The notes beneath the pieces were generated by a model. That model saw only the letters and a list, made by a program, of their open reading frames with translations, searched no databases and was not told the DNA's origin. Shown here one piece after another: positions 23,648 through 33,816 of a DNA stretch of 64,000 bases. Source of the DNA: JAJRRH01 sp047638815. Its GTDB lineage: Bacteria; Bacteroidota; Bacteroidia; Flavobacteriales_D; JABDKJ01. How positions within the stretch are numbered: the stretch's first letter is position 1; each line of letters starts with the position of its first letter. Location: NCBI GenBank assembly GCA_047638815.1, contig JBLIMR010000001.1:124001-188000 (forward strand), written 5' to 3'. The translations under genes were made by a program, and so were the position numbers.

Positions 23648-26600
23648 ATGGGATCTAAGAATAAGTACTGGGCTGGATTAGAAGAATTGCATGAAACTGA
23701 ATCTTTCAAAGAGTCGGCTTCAAAAGAATTCGCTGATGATTTAACAGTGCAAGAGTTTGTTGAAGAAACGGATATTGAAAGTCTAAGCTCAGGCAGAAGA
23801 GATTTTCTTAAGTTTCTTGGTTTTAGTGTTGGAGCTGCAACTTTAGCCGCTTGTGAAACACCTGTAACTAGAGTTATACCTTATGTTGTTAAACCTGATA
23901 ATGTAACACCAGGGATGCCTACTTATTATGCTTCCACATATTCTTCTGGTGGCGATTACGCATCTATTTTAGTTAAGACACGTGAAGGACGTCCAATATT
24001 TATAAGTGGTAATCCCGATCATGGAGTTGGTAAGCCAAATGCAAGAATTATCGGTTCTGTATTGTCATTATACAACTCAGAAAGACTTCTGTCACCTATG
24101 GCGGCTGGTTCAGCTTCGACATGGTCTGCAGTTGATAGTGAAATAGGATCAAAATTAGCAGCTGTCGCAGCTTCAGGAAAAGAAATTTGTATTCTTTCGA
24201 GTACAGTTAATAGTCCAACGGCCAAAAAAGCCATCAGTAAATTTGCTGGTGAGTATAATGGTGCACAATTCAATCATGTGGTGTTGGAAGCGAATAGTTT
24301 GGAGGCTATTCCAAAAGCAAATGAAATTAGTTTCGGACAGGCCATGGTGCCTCACTATGATTTTGCCAAATCGAGAGTAATAGTAAGTGTAGGAGCAGAC
24401 TTCTTAAATGATTGGTTGCTGACTACTGAATATGCAGGTGCATATGCGGCTAGTAGAAATGTTGAGAATGATTGGATGTCCAATCATTTCCAATACGAGT
24501 CAATCATGTCAGTTGCAGGTAGTAATGCTGATCATAGATTCCAGATCAAGCCATCTCAGGAAGGTTTAGTTCTAGCCAGTATTTATAATCAGATTGCAGG
24601 CGGGACTCTTAGTGGTGTAGATACTAGTTCAGTGGATGCAATGACAGCAGATGCCGTTGCGGCACTTAAAGCAAGTAAGGGTAAATCTCTAGTGATTTGT
24701 GGTGCTAATGATGTTCATCTACAACTACTAACTAATAAAATTAATGAAGCTTTAAATAGCTACGGATCTACAATAAATAAAAATGTTCAGGTGAACATTC
24801 AAGGTGGAAATAGCGAAGAAGTAAATTCACTTTTGTCCAGAATGAAAAGTGGTCAAGTGGGTGCATTGCTTATATCAGATTGTAATCCTTCTTATGTTTT
24901 AGGGTCTGCTTTTGATGAGGCTATTGAGAACGTTGGAACGTCAGTTTCATTCTCTCAATACATGGATGAAACGGCAACGAAATGTAACTTCTCTTGTCCA
25001 ACGGATCATTTCTTAGAATCTTGGAATGATTATAATATTAAAACAGGACATTATTCTGTGGCTCAACCTACAATTAATAGATTGTATGACACTAGACAAT
25101 TTGAAGAAAGCTTATTAAAGTGGTCAGGTTCTAGTGAAACGTATTACAAGTTTTTGAAGGACAACTGGAGCAATAATCTTTTTGCCAGTCAGTCAAAATA
25201 CAGTTCATCAACGGATTTCTGGAACAATGTAGTTCACAACTCAGCAGTACAATTGAGTATGTCGAATGCAACGGAAATGAGTGAAGATGATCCGACAATG
25301 GCGGATGCTGCACCAATAGCACAAAGTGTTTCAATGTCGCAAATTGCCTCGTCTATCACGGCTAAAAGTGGCGGTGCATTTGAATTGATCCTTTATACTA
25401 AAACAGGTATTGGGAATGGTGATCATGCAAACAATCCTTGGATGCAAGAGCTGCCAGATCCAATCACAAAAGTGTGTTGGGACAACTACATTACTATGTC
25501 TATCTCAGATGCAGATGGATTTAAGTTCAATAGATATTTAGGTCAAGAGGATCCTGCAAGTATGGCAAAATTGACTGTTGGAGGTTCGATATTAGAACTT
25601 CCAGTTGTGGTTGTACCAGGTCAAGCTAAAGGAACTGTAGGTGTTGCCCTCGGATATGGAAGAGGCGCTAACGGATCCAATATTGGTGGAGCTTCCTATG
25701 TAACGGGTGAAAGAGGCGGTTATGTTCTTGATGATGCTGAAAATAGAATTCCAATTGGTGCAAATGCGTATACCATGGTTGACCGATCTTCTGGAACGGC
25801 AAACTACAGATCTTTAAATGTTAACATTGAAGGTTTAGGAAAAGATCATCCAATAGCTTTGACACAAACTCAGCACACCGTGTTGAATCGTCACTCCATT
25901 GTAAAGGAAACCAGTTTTGGAACTTTCAAAAAGGGAGATAGAAATTTATATAACAAACCTCATACATTACCTATTCACGAAGGAGGAAAAACTGTTCACA
26001 AACCGATCAAAGAGGTTGATTTGTGGGGGGCTCATCCTGTAGAGAAAATAGGACATAGATGGGGGATGACCATTGATCTTAATACATGTACGGGTTGTAG
26101 TGCTTGTGTTACGGCATGCCATGCGGAAAACAACGTTCCTGTTGTAGGAAAAGATGAAGTACGTAGAGGTAGAGACATGCATTGGTTGAGAATCGATAGA
26201 TACTTCAGTTCTGTTGGATCGAAAGAAGATTCTTATGAGGAGCAAGAGTTTGCAGAAGAAAATCCTCAGGTGGTTCACATGCCTATGATGTGTCAGCATT
26301 GTAATCATGCTCCGTGTGAAACGGTTTGTCCAGTAGCTGCAACAACACATAGCAACGAAGGTCTTAACCAAATGGTCTACAACAGATGTATTGGCACAAG
26401 ATATTGTGCAAACAACTGTCCTTATAAAGTGAGACGATTCAATTGGTTTAACTATAAGGGATATAGAAAATTCACAGAAGTAAATCCTGCCCAAAATGAT
26501 ATGGGACGTTTGGTATTGAATCCAGATGTTACTGTTAGGTCAAGAGGGGTAATGGAGAAATGTAGTATGTGCGTTCAAAGAATACAGGCGGGGAAACTTT

Positions 26601-26830
26601 CAGCCAAAATAGATGGAACACCAGTTAAAGATGGTTCAATTGTTACGGCTTGTGCTGAAGCATGTCCTACAAAGGCCATTAACTTCGGGGACCTCAATGA
26701 TAACAAATCATTTGTAAAGGTAAATTCATTGGACGATAGATCTTATCAAGCGATTGAAGAGGTGGGAACACAACCCAACATCTACTATCAAACGGTTGTA
26801 AGGAATGTTAAAGAAACTAATCACGCTTAA
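23648..26830 (+). CDS. actB: alternative complex III subunit ActB (molybdopterin oxidoreductase-like plus Fe-S)
   Basis: Peripheral periplasmic-side subunit of ACIII, 1060 residues. An N-terminal extension is followed by a Tat-like RRDFLKFLGFSVGAATLAAC (Arg50-Arg51), in which Cys69 is a likely lipidation site. The large middle resembles the molybdopterin-oxidoreductase fold, which in ACIII carries no cofactor. The C-terminal part binds iron-sulfur clusters: CTGCSACVTACH (about 814), CQHCNHAPCETVCP (about 883), CIGTRYCANNCP (about 914), CSMC (about 972) and CAEACP (about 1001). It is encoded 30 bp after actA. Confidence 0.95.
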   Translation: MGSKNKYWAGLEELHETESFKESASKEFADDLTVQEFVEETDIESLSSGRRDFLKFLGFSVGAATLAACETPVTRVIPYVVKPDNVTPGMPTYYASTYSSGGDYASILVKTREGRPIFISGNPDHGVGKPNARIIGSVLSLYNSERLLSPMAAGSASTWSAVDSEIGSKLAAVAASGKEICILSSTVNSPTAKKAISKFAGEYNGAQFNHVVLEANSLEAIPKANEISFGQAMVPHYDFAKSRVIVSVGADFLNDWLLTTEYAGAYAASRNVENDWMSNHFQYESIMSVAGSNADHRFQIKPSQEGLVLASIYNQIAGGTLSGVDTSSVDAMTADAVAALKASKGKSLVICGANDVHLQLLTNKINEALNSYGSTINKNVQVNIQGGNSEEVNSLLSRMKSGQVGALLISDCNPSYVLGSAFDEAIENVGTSVSFSQYMDETATKCNFSCPTDHFLESWNDYNIKTGHYSVAQPTINRLYDTRQFEESLLKWSGSSETYYKFLKDNWSNNLFASQSKYSSSTDFWNNVVHNSAVQLSMSNATEMSEDDPTMADAAPIAQSVSMSQIASSITAKSGGAFELILYTKTGIGNGDHANNPWMQELPDPITKVCWDNYITMSISDADGFKFNRYLGQEDPASMAKLTVGGSILELPVVVVPGQAKGTVGVALGYGRGANGSNIGGASYVTGERGGYVLDDAENRIPIGANAYTMVDRSSGTANYRSLNVNIEGLGKDHPIALTQTQHTVLNRHSIVKETSFGTFKKGDRNLYNKPHTLPIHEGGKTVHKPIKEVDLWGAHPVEKIGHRWGMTIDLNTCTGCSACVTACHAENNVPVVGKDEVRRGRDMHWLRIDRYFSSVGSKEDSYEEQEFAEENPQVVHMPMMCQHCNHAPCETVCPVAATTHSNEGLNQMVYNRCIGTRYCANNCPYKVRRFNWFNYKGYRKFTEVNPAQNDMGRLVLNPDVTVRSRGVMEKCSMCVQRIQAGKLSAKIDGTPVKDGSIVTACAEACPTKAINFGDLNDNKSFVKVNSLDDRSYQAIEEVGTQPNIYYQTVVRNVKETNHA

Positions 26831-26844
26831 TTGAAAAGAAACGA

Positions 26845-28212
26845 ATGTTCAAAGAAGCAGCAATAAGAGAACCACTAATTTTAGGTGATAAGTCATATGG
26901 CGATATCACTCAAGATGTAGTAGGACCAATAGAAGGGAAAGCACCAAGAAGGTGGTATATCGCTATCACAATAACTAGCCTATTAGCAATATGGGGTATT
27001 GGTTGTATGATGTATCTTATTGGTACAGGTATTGGTGTTTGGGGATTGAATAAAACTGTTGGTTGGGCATGGGATATTACCAATTTCGTTTGGTGGGTAG
27101 GTATTGGTCACGCAGGAACATTGATTTCAGCCGTACTACTTTTATTCAGACAAAAGTGGCGTATGGCTATTAACCGTTCTGCTGAGGCGATGACAATCTT
27201 TGCTGTAATCATGGCAGCAGTATTCCCGGGTATTCATATGGGAAGATTATGGGTAGGATATTGGGTTTTTCCACTACCTAATCAATATGGTTCTCTATGG
27301 GTTAATTTTAACTCACCACTTCTTTGGGATGTATTCGCAATTTCAACTTATTTTTCTGTGTCACTCGTATTCTGGTACATTGGACTTATCCCTGATTTTG
27401 CTACTATAAGAGATAGAATAAAAACACCTATTGCAAAGAAAGTGTATGGAATTGCTGCATTCGGATGGAGTGGTAAGGCCAAAAACTGGACGAGATTTGA
27501 AGAGATTTCATTGGTTCTTGCCGGTATAGCAACACCATTGGTGTTTTCGGTTCACTCGATTGTAAGTATGGATTTTGCAACATCCGTAATACCCGGTTGG
27601 CATACAACTATATTCCCTCCATATTTCGTTTCTGGGGCAGTATTCTCTGGTTTTGCAATGGTTCAGACGCTTCTCATTATTATGAGGAAAACGATGAAAT
27701 TGGAAAATTATATTACGATAAAGCATATTGAATATATGAATATCGTCATCATTGTAACAGGTTCTATTGTTGGTGTGGCATACCTAACAGAATTATTCAT
27801 TGCTTGGTATTCTGGAGTTGAATATGAGCAGTTTGCCTTCTATAACAGAGCATTTGGACCCTATTGGTGGGCGTATGCAGGAATGATGTCTTGCAATGTT
27901 ATCATACCACAGCTATTCTGGTTTAAAAAATTAAGAACAAGCTTATACTGGACTTTCGTACTATCGATTTTTGTAAATATTGGAATGTGGTTCGAGCGAT
28001 TTGTAATTATCATGTCACTTCAGAGAGATTACTTACCATCCAGTTGGTCAATGTTTTACCCAACATTTGTTGACATAGGAGTATTCATTGGTACAATTGG
28101 AATTTTCTTAACACTGTACCTGCTGTATGGCAGATTCTTCCCGGTGTTAGCACTTAATGAATTGAAAACAATATTGAAGAGTTCTGGAGAAAATTATAAG
28201 AACCAGGATTAA
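26845..28212 (+). CDS. actC: alternative complex III subunit ActC (NrfD/PsrC family)
   Basis: Membrane quinol-binding subunit, 455 residues with about ten membrane helices (MYLIGTGIGVWGLNKTVGWA lies in the early part). NrfD-family proteins oxidise quinol at the periplasmic side and pass electrons to the Fe-S subunit, here ActB. Conserved features include WDITNFVWWVGIGHAGTLIS and FPGIHMGR. It lies 14 bp after actB and 22 bp before the chosen actD start. Confidence 0.95.
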   Translation: MFKEAAIREPLILGDKSYGDITQDVVGPIEGKAPRRWYIAITITSLLAIWGIGCMMYLIGTGIGVWGLNKTVGWAWDITNFVWWVGIGHAGTLISAVLLLFRQKWRMAINRSAEAMTIFAVIMAAVFPGIHMGRLWVGYWVFPLPNQYGSLWVNFNSPLLWDVFAISTYFSVSLVFWYIGLIPDFATIRDRIKTPIAKKVYGIAAFGWSGKAKNWTRFEEISLVLAGIATPLVFSVHSIVSMDFATSVIPGWHTTIFPPYFVSGAVFSGFAMVQTLLIIMRKTMKLENYITIKHIEYMNIVIIVTGSIVGVAYLTELFIAWYSGVEYEQFAFYNRAFGPYWWAYAGMMSCNVIIPQLFWFKKLRTSLYWTFVLSIFVNIGMWFERFVIIMSLQRDYLPSSWSMFYPTFVDIGVFIGTIGIFLTLYLLYGRFFPVLALNELKTILKSSGENYKNQD

Positions 28213-28234
28213 TTAATTGAAAGAAATAAGCTTT

Positions 28235-28771
28235 ATGGCTGAGAATAAGATAATACATGCAATGTACGATGACGACACCAAATGTCTGGAGGCGGCCAAA
28301 GAATTGGTTGCTCAAGGTATTGAGGTGAAGGAGTGCTATTCGCCCTTTCCTATTCATGGTATCGATCCTGTTATTGGTGTAACAAGAACAAGACTTGCTA
28401 TCGCTTCATTTATGTTTGGTGTAGGAGGTTTATGTTTGGCAATTTTGGCGATCAACTATTTTATGATTCAAGATTGGCCGATGAATATTGGAGGGAAACC
28501 GAACTGGACATATTTTCATAATTTACCTGCCTTTGTTCCCATTATGTTTGAATTCACGGTTTTATGTGCCGCTCATGGAATGGTAATAACATATCTTTTG
28601 AGAAATAGAACGCTTCCAGGAATGCCTGCAACTAATCCTGATCCTAGAACAACGGATGATAAGTTTGTCCTAGAGTTTGCGACTGATGACAATCATTCAA
28701 TGTCTGCGGATCAATTGATTGCTGCCATAAAAGGGACTGATGTATTTGAATTAAACGAAAACGAAATTTAA
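28235..28771 (+). CDS. actD: alternative complex III subunit ActD (DUF3341)
   Basis: 178 residues from the ATG at 28235 (MAENKIIHAMYDDDTKCLEA). A TTG six codons upstream is possible, but the alignment with DUF3341 proteins starts at this ATG. A soluble N-terminal domain contains the family's ECYSPFPIHGID, followed by two membrane helices (about 51-70 and 95-115) and a cytoplasmic-like tail. Structural subunit of ACIII. Confidence 0.93.
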   Translation: MAENKIIHAMYDDDTKCLEAAKELVAQGIEVKECYSPFPIHGIDPVIGVTRTRLAIASFMFGVGGLCLAILAINYFMIQDWPMNIGGKPNWTYFHNLPAFVPIMFEFTVLCAAHGMVITYLLRNRTLPGMPATNPDPRTTDDKFVLEFATDDNHSMSADQLIAAIKGTDVFELNENEI

Positions 28772-28780
28772 GTAGTCGAT

Positions 28781-29449
28781 ATGAATATTAGAAGAATATC
28801 TATACTGCCTCTGATTATTGTTGCCATTGCCTTTCTTGGCTCTTGCAAGACTAATGAGTTAAGTCCTGGGTTGGAGTATATGCCGGATATGTATCGTTCT
28901 CCATCTATAGAGGAGTATGTGGATTACGGTGAAATTCAAGAAAGAAGAAACGATTCCATCGCTACAAAACTATCTGCAATGGTTCCACCAATGGGGACGA
29001 TTCCTTATGCAGAAGATGCATCAGATGTAGAATACAATTTCCCATATCCATACCCTGAAGGTGATGAAGGATACGCGGCTGCTTCTGCAAGTTTAAAAAA
29101 CCCATTGGCATTTAATGAAGCTGTTTACAATGAAGGGAAAGAGATCTTTGGTAAATTTTGTGTTCACTGTCATGATGAGAAAGGAACAGGAAAAGGTAGT
29201 ATAACTCTGAATGGAGCATTTCCACCACCTCCTTCTTATGCAATAATAAAGGATTTAAATCAAGGTAAAATGTTCCATACATTGATGCGAGGTAAAGGGA
29301 ATATGGGTTCACACTCATCCCAACTTACGCAGAAGGAGTTATGGACAGTGGTTCATTATGTGCAAACATTGCGTGATGAGAAATATGATTATGCTTCAGT
29401 TATCGCTCCGGTTGCTCCTGCATCATCAGATGAAAATGAAAACGAATAA
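28781..29449 (+). CDS. actE: alternative complex III subunit ActE, monoheme cytochrome c lipoprotein
   Basis: 222 residues. The lipoprotein signal ends LGSC (lipidated Cys about 22). A single cytochrome c domain follows with heme motif CVHCH (about residue 126) in FGKFCVHCHDEKGTGKG, and the likely axial Met in MRGKGNMGSHSSQL. It carries electrons within ACIII toward the oxidase. The gene is 9 bp after actD. The acidic Pro/Glu-rich tail is ordinary for the family. Confidence 0.94.
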   Translation: MNIRRISILPLIIVAIAFLGSCKTNELSPGLEYMPDMYRSPSIEEYVDYGEIQERRNDSIATKLSAMVPPMGTIPYAEDASDVEYNFPYPYPEGDEGYAAASASLKNPLAFNEAVYNEGKEIFGKFCVHCHDEKGTGKGSITLNGAFPPPPSYAIIKDLNQGKMFHTLMRGKGNMGSHSSQLTQKELWTVVHYVQTLRDEKYDYASVIAPVAPASSDENENE

Positions 29450-29468
29450 TTAAAGATCCTAAGAAGGT

Positions 29469-30734
29469 ATGAACTACTTATTTTCGAAAAAAGCTAAAAC
29501 GGTTTCAATGATCCTAATGATCATTGGTGTGATAGGATTGGTTTCTAGGTTCGTTACGGATCACTCGGCTCACCATGACGTGTTCTGGTCAAACTTATTG
29601 ATCAACGGATTGTTTTTCACATTCATCACATTTGGAGCATTGTTCTTTATTGCATTACAGTATGCTACAGAAACGGCATGGAGTGTTATGGCAAGAAGAA
29701 TTTACGAAGCCATTCTAGGATTTTTGCCAGTTGGAATAGTTATACTTTGCATCGTCTTCTTGGCGAGTACTTTCCACATGAATCATATTTATCATTGGAT
29801 GGATAGTTCTGTGACTAATGAGTTTGTCATGGAATCTACTGTGAATTCTGATCACCCGACTTATGTTAACGAAATGCAGGAAGGGGCTATTGCAAATGAT
29901 CATTTCGATTCAATAATCGCGGGAAAATCAAGCTACCTTAACCCTATGTTTTGGTGGTTAAGAAACTTAGTCTATTTCGCTACTTTCTTATTCTTCGCAT
30001 GGAAATTCAGGAAAACTTCATTGGAGGAAGATGAAGTAGGCGGTTCTGAAATACATGTTAGAAACTACAGACGTGGAGCGTTGTTCTTAGTGTTCTTCGC
30101 AGTTTTTTCAAGTAGTATTGGTTGGGATTGGATCATGTCCATAGACACACATTGGTTTAGTACAATGTTTAGTTGGCAAGCATTTTCAGGCATGTGGGTT
30201 ACAGCTATGATCGTTAGTTTGATCATGGCACTATACCTTAAAAGTAAAGGTCTATTGCCCCAGCTTAACGAGAGTCATGTACACGATATGGGTAAGTGGG
30301 TTTTCGCTATTAGCTTCTTATGGACATATTTATGGTTTTCTCAATTCATGTTAATTTGGTATTCTGATATTCCGGAAGAAGTAACTTATTACGCAGTAAG
30401 ATTTGCTCATTACGGGGTCCCAATGTGGGTCGTTGTAGGAATTAATTTCTTACTGCCAATGATCTTATTGATGTCCAGAGATGCCAAAAGAAACAGCAAC
30501 TTCCTCATTACAGTTTGTACGGTTATATTTTTCAGTCATTGGTTTGCAGTATACATGCTTGTGACACCAGGAGTTCAACATGATCATTGGTCAGGTTTGG
30601 AATTTTCAGAGGTGGCTATGATGTTAGGATTTTTAGGATTGTTCATTTTTGTTGTACTTAATACGTTGAGTAAAGCCAACTTGGTGCCAAAAGGAAGTCC
30701 GTTTATGGATGAGAGTATACATCACCATATTTAG
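29469..30734 (+). CDS. actF: alternative complex III subunit ActF
   Basis: 421 residues with about ten membrane helices, a second NrfD-like integral membrane subunit of ACIII. It carries SIGWDWIMSIDTHWFSTMFS, a conserved ActF segment, and many His-rich stretches (HSAHHDVF; C-terminal SIHHHI). It is 19 bp after actE and 32 bp before coxB, which ties ACIII and the oxidase to one transcript. Confidence 0.94.
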   Translation: MNYLFSKKAKTVSMILMIIGVIGLVSRFVTDHSAHHDVFWSNLLINGLFFTFITFGALFFIALQYATETAWSVMARRIYEAILGFLPVGIVILCIVFLASTFHMNHIYHWMDSSVTNEFVMESTVNSDHPTYVNEMQEGAIANDHFDSIIAGKSSYLNPMFWWLRNLVYFATFLFFAWKFRKTSLEEDEVGGSEIHVRNYRRGALFLVFFAVFSSSIGWDWIMSIDTHWFSTMFSWQAFSGMWVTAMIVSLIMALYLKSKGLLPQLNESHVHDMGKWVFAISFLWTYLWFSQFMLIWYSDIPEEVTYYAVRFAHYGVPMWVVVGINFLLPMILLMSRDAKRNSNFLITVCTVIFFSHWFAVYMLVTPGVQHDHWSGLEFSEVAMMLGFLGLFIFVVLNTLSKANLVPKGSPFMDESIHHHI

Positions 30735-30766
30735 TAGGAATTAGATAAAAAAAAACGTCAGTTTTT

Positions 30767-31927
30767 ATGAATTTTTTAATTGCATTGGTTCTTGTTTTAG
30801 CAGTAGCTGCTATTTCACAAATTTTGAAAGTATATAGACTTTCATCTAATTTGAGTGATACCCGTGAGGAGGAGATAGACGAAAAGTCAAATGATAGAGT
30901 TGGAACTGGAATGTTGCTTTTCGGAATATTCTTGGTTGTATTTCTTTTCTGGTTAATATATGCCTACTCAGATGAATTCTTACCGCAAGCAGCGACACTT
31001 CACGGTGTTGAAATCGATTGGTTGATGAAGTATAACCTTTATCTGGTAACAGCAGTTTACGCTGTTTTCAATTTAATACTATTCTATTTTACAAATAAGT
31101 ATAAGTATAAGAAAGGAGTTAAAGCTTTTTATTACTCACATAGCAACAAGTTGGAAGTTATTTGGACAGTAGTTCCTTCTATCGTAATGGCTGTTGTAGT
31201 AATCGCAGGTATTTTTATTTGGAACAAAATTAATGATGATCCTTCACCTGATGCAATTGCGGTGCAGCTATATGCCAAGCAATTTGATTGGACGGCCAGG
31301 TATTCAGGTGCTGATAATAAGTTAGGGCCATCTAGTTTTAACTTTATTTCAAGTACGAATCCTTTAGGAGTTATAACTGATAATACAAGATCAAGTCAAC
31401 TTAAGGATACCGAAGAATTAATTGCTAATATGAAGGATGATCTAAAGAACAAGATCATGTCTGAAACTGCATCGGAAGAGATGAGGGGCAAGTTAGGAAG
31501 GCTAGAGAGATTGAGGGTTAGAATCTTGGGATTTGATAGTACGTCAGAAGATTATTTGTCAGCAAACGATGATGTCATCGTGAAAGAAATGTATTTTCCA
31601 GTTAACAAAGAAGTGAATTTTCATATAAACTCTAGAGATGTTCTCCATAGTGTTTTTATTCCTCACTTTAGACTGCAAATGAATGCAGTACCGGGAATGA
31701 CAACTAATTTCAAATTCACGCCAATAATTACTTCAAAACAAATGCAAGAGGATCTCAACGATCCAGATTTCAAATATGTTTTGATGTGTAACAAAATTTG
31801 CGGTGCTTCTCATTATAATATGAGAATGGAAATAAAGGTTGTTAGTGAAGATGAGTACGAAGATTGGTTAGCAAGCAATAAGGACTTTGTAACGAAACAA
31901 AAAGAGCTCACTGCTTCGGCAGAATAA
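30767..31927 (+). CDS. coxB: cytochrome c oxidase subunit II
   Basis: 386 residues with a hydrophobic N-terminus and about three further membrane helices (to about residue 155), then a periplasmic cupredoxin domain. The CuA site is complete: His in VLHSVFIPHF (about 295) and CNKICGASHYNMRME (about 340-354), with both Cys, His and Met. There is no fused cytochrome c domain, consistent with electrons arriving directly from ACIII (ActE/ActA). A charged insertion (about 215-260) interrupts the cupredoxin domain. Confidence 0.96.
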   Translation: MNFLIALVLVLAVAAISQILKVYRLSSNLSDTREEEIDEKSNDRVGTGMLLFGIFLVVFLFWLIYAYSDEFLPQAATLHGVEIDWLMKYNLYLVTAVYAVFNLILFYFTNKYKYKKGVKAFYYSHSNKLEVIWTVVPSIVMAVVVIAGIFIWNKINDDPSPDAIAVQLYAKQFDWTARYSGADNKLGPSSFNFISSTNPLGVITDNTRSSQLKDTEELIANMKDDLKNKIMSETASEEMRGKLGRLERLRVRILGFDSTSEDYLSANDDVIVKEMYFPVNKEVNFHINSRDVLHSVFIPHFRLQMNAVPGMTTNFKFTPIITSKQMQEDLNDPDFKYVLMCNKICGASHYNMRMEIKVVSEDEYEDWLASNKDFVTKQKELTASAE

Positions 31928-31946
31928 AATAATAAAGTAAAGGAAA

Positions 31947-33713
31947 ATGTCAGAATCAGCAGCACATCACCACCACAAGGAAAGCTTTGTTAGCAAGTAT
32001 ATTTTTAGTCAAGATCATAAAATGATCTCGAAGCAGTTTTTGGTAACTGCAATTTTCATGGCAATATTAGGATATTTCCTATCCATGTTTTTTCGTATGC
32101 AATTGGCTTGGCCTGACGAAGGTTTTGCTATTCTTAACTTTTTCTTAGGTGATCGTTGGGCTCCAGGGGGTGTCCTAGATTCAAATGCATATTTAGCATT
32201 GGTAACAATTCATGGAACGATAATGGTCTTTTATGTATTGACAGGTGGCCTAAGTGGAACATTTGCAAACCTTTTAATTCCACTACAAATTGGAGCAAGG
32301 GATATGGCCTCAGGTTTCCTGAACATGTTATCTTATTGGTTCTTTTTTGTTTCATCAGTAGTGCTTGTGGTTTCTCTTTTTATTGAGGGTGGCGCAGCTA
32401 GTGGTGGTTGGACAGTTTATCCTCCCTTAAGTGCCTTGCCGCAAGCCATGCCCGGCTCTGGACTTGGAATGACGTTATGGTTGGTCAGTATTGCACTATT
32501 TATTGTTTCGTCATTGATTGGTGGCCTAAACTATATTGTAACGATTTTAAGCTTGAGAACCAAAGGAATGAGCATGACAAGAATGCCATTAACAATTTGG
32601 GCAATCTTAGTAACTGCTATCTTAGGTGTACTTTCATTCCCAGTATTGTTGTCAGCTGCACTGCTACTTATCATGGATAGATCCATGGGAACTAGCTTTT
32701 ACCTATCAGATATTCATATAGCTGGTGAGGCCTTAGATTACATTGGAGGAAGTCCAATATTGTATGAGCATTTATTCTGGTTCTTAGGTCATCCGGAGGT
32801 ATATATTATTTTACTTCCTGCATTAGGTATCACATCAGAAGTGATTTCAACCAATGCACGTAAGCCTATTTTTGGATACAAAGCCATGATTGGTTCTATT
32901 ATCGCAATTGGATTTTTGTCATTTATTGTATGGGGTCATCACATGTTTATTACAGGTATGAACCCTTTCTTGGGTGCTGTATTCGTAGCCACTACATTAT
33001 TGATTGCAATACCATCTGCAGTTAAAGTGTTTAACTATATAACTACACTGTGGAAAGGTAGCTTGAGGCTAACACCTGCAATGTTATTCTCCATTGGAAT
33101 GGTATCTAACTTTATCACAGGTGGTGTAACTGGAATTATTCTAGCTGACGCAACACTTGATATTTTGGTTCATGATACTTATTTTGTTGTAGCTCACTTC
33201 CACGTTGTAATGGGTGTATCTGCAATCTTTGGAATGTTGGCCGGTGTGTATCATTGGTATCCAAAAATGTATGGTAGAATGATGAACAAAAAACTGGGAT
33301 ATGTACATTTTTGGTGTACAATCATTGCTTCTTACGGTGTGTTTTTACCAATGCATTTTATTGGTCTAGCAGGTGCCCCAAGAAGATATTATACTTCCTC
33401 TAACTTCCCTATGTTTGACGGTGTATTGGATCTTAATGTCCTTATGACTTGGATGGCAGCTTTGGGTGGACTTGGTGCTTTAGTTTTCTTGATTAATTTT
33501 TTCAATAGTATTTGGAATGGTCAAAAAGCGCCACAGAATCCATGGAAATCTAATACACTGGAATGGACGACACCGGTAGAGCATATACACGGTAACTGGG
33601 ATGGTCCTATTCCTGAAGTACACAGATGGCCATATGACTATAGCAAGCCTGGAAAAGATGAAGACTTTGTGCCGCAAACGGTTCCTTTGTCTCCAGGTGA
33701 AGAAGAACACTAG
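31947..33713 (+). CDS. coxA: cytochrome c oxidase subunit I
   Basis: Catalytic heme-copper subunit, 588 residues with twelve or more helices. The low-spin heme ligand His lies in HGTIMVFYV (about 88), the CuB His and cross-linked Tyr in GHPEVYI (about 280-286), two CuB His in GHHMFITG (about 330) and heme ligands in HDTYFVVAHFHVVMG (about 408-422). HPEV carries the D-channel Glu, so this is an A1-type oxidase. It is last gene of the operon, followed by a terminator; subunit III (coxC) is not encoded in the window. Confidence 0.97.
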   Translation: MSESAAHHHHKESFVSKYIFSQDHKMISKQFLVTAIFMAILGYFLSMFFRMQLAWPDEGFAILNFFLGDRWAPGGVLDSNAYLALVTIHGTIMVFYVLTGGLSGTFANLLIPLQIGARDMASGFLNMLSYWFFFVSSVVLVVSLFIEGGAASGGWTVYPPLSALPQAMPGSGLGMTLWLVSIALFIVSSLIGGLNYIVTILSLRTKGMSMTRMPLTIWAILVTAILGVLSFPVLLSAALLLIMDRSMGTSFYLSDIHIAGEALDYIGGSPILYEHLFWFLGHPEVYIILLPALGITSEVISTNARKPIFGYKAMIGSIIAIGFLSFIVWGHHMFITGMNPFLGAVFVATTLLIAIPSAVKVFNYITTLWKGSLRLTPAMLFSIGMVSNFITGGVTGIILADATLDILVHDTYFVVAHFHVVMGVSAIFGMLAGVYHWYPKMYGRMMNKKLGYVHFWCTIIASYGVFLPMHFIGLAGAPRRYYTSSNFPMFDGVLDLNVLMTWMAALGGLGALVFLINFFNSIWNGQKAPQNPWKSNTLEWTTPVEHIHGNWDGPIPEVHRWPYDYSKPGKDEDFVPQTVPLSPGEEEH

Positions 33714-33733
33714 AATATTATAACCAAAACTAT

Positions 33734-33759
33734 AAAAAAGGCCCTTAGGGGTCTTTTTT
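33734..33759 (+). terminator. intrinsic terminator of the act-cox operon
   Basis: AAAAAGGCCC, loop TTAG, GGGTCTTTTT pairs with one G-T wobble and ends in six T, 20 bases after the coxA stop. Confidence 0.8.
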
Positions 33760-33816
33760 GTTTAAAATGATTTTGTTTCAATTAATCATATATTTACATT
33801 AAAATAAGACTGAATT

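Noticed and set aside
25967..26494. Minus-strand open frame of about 175 codons opposite the actB Fe-S domain
   Set aside because: It overlaps a certain gene with conserved Cys motifs and has no recognisable domain.
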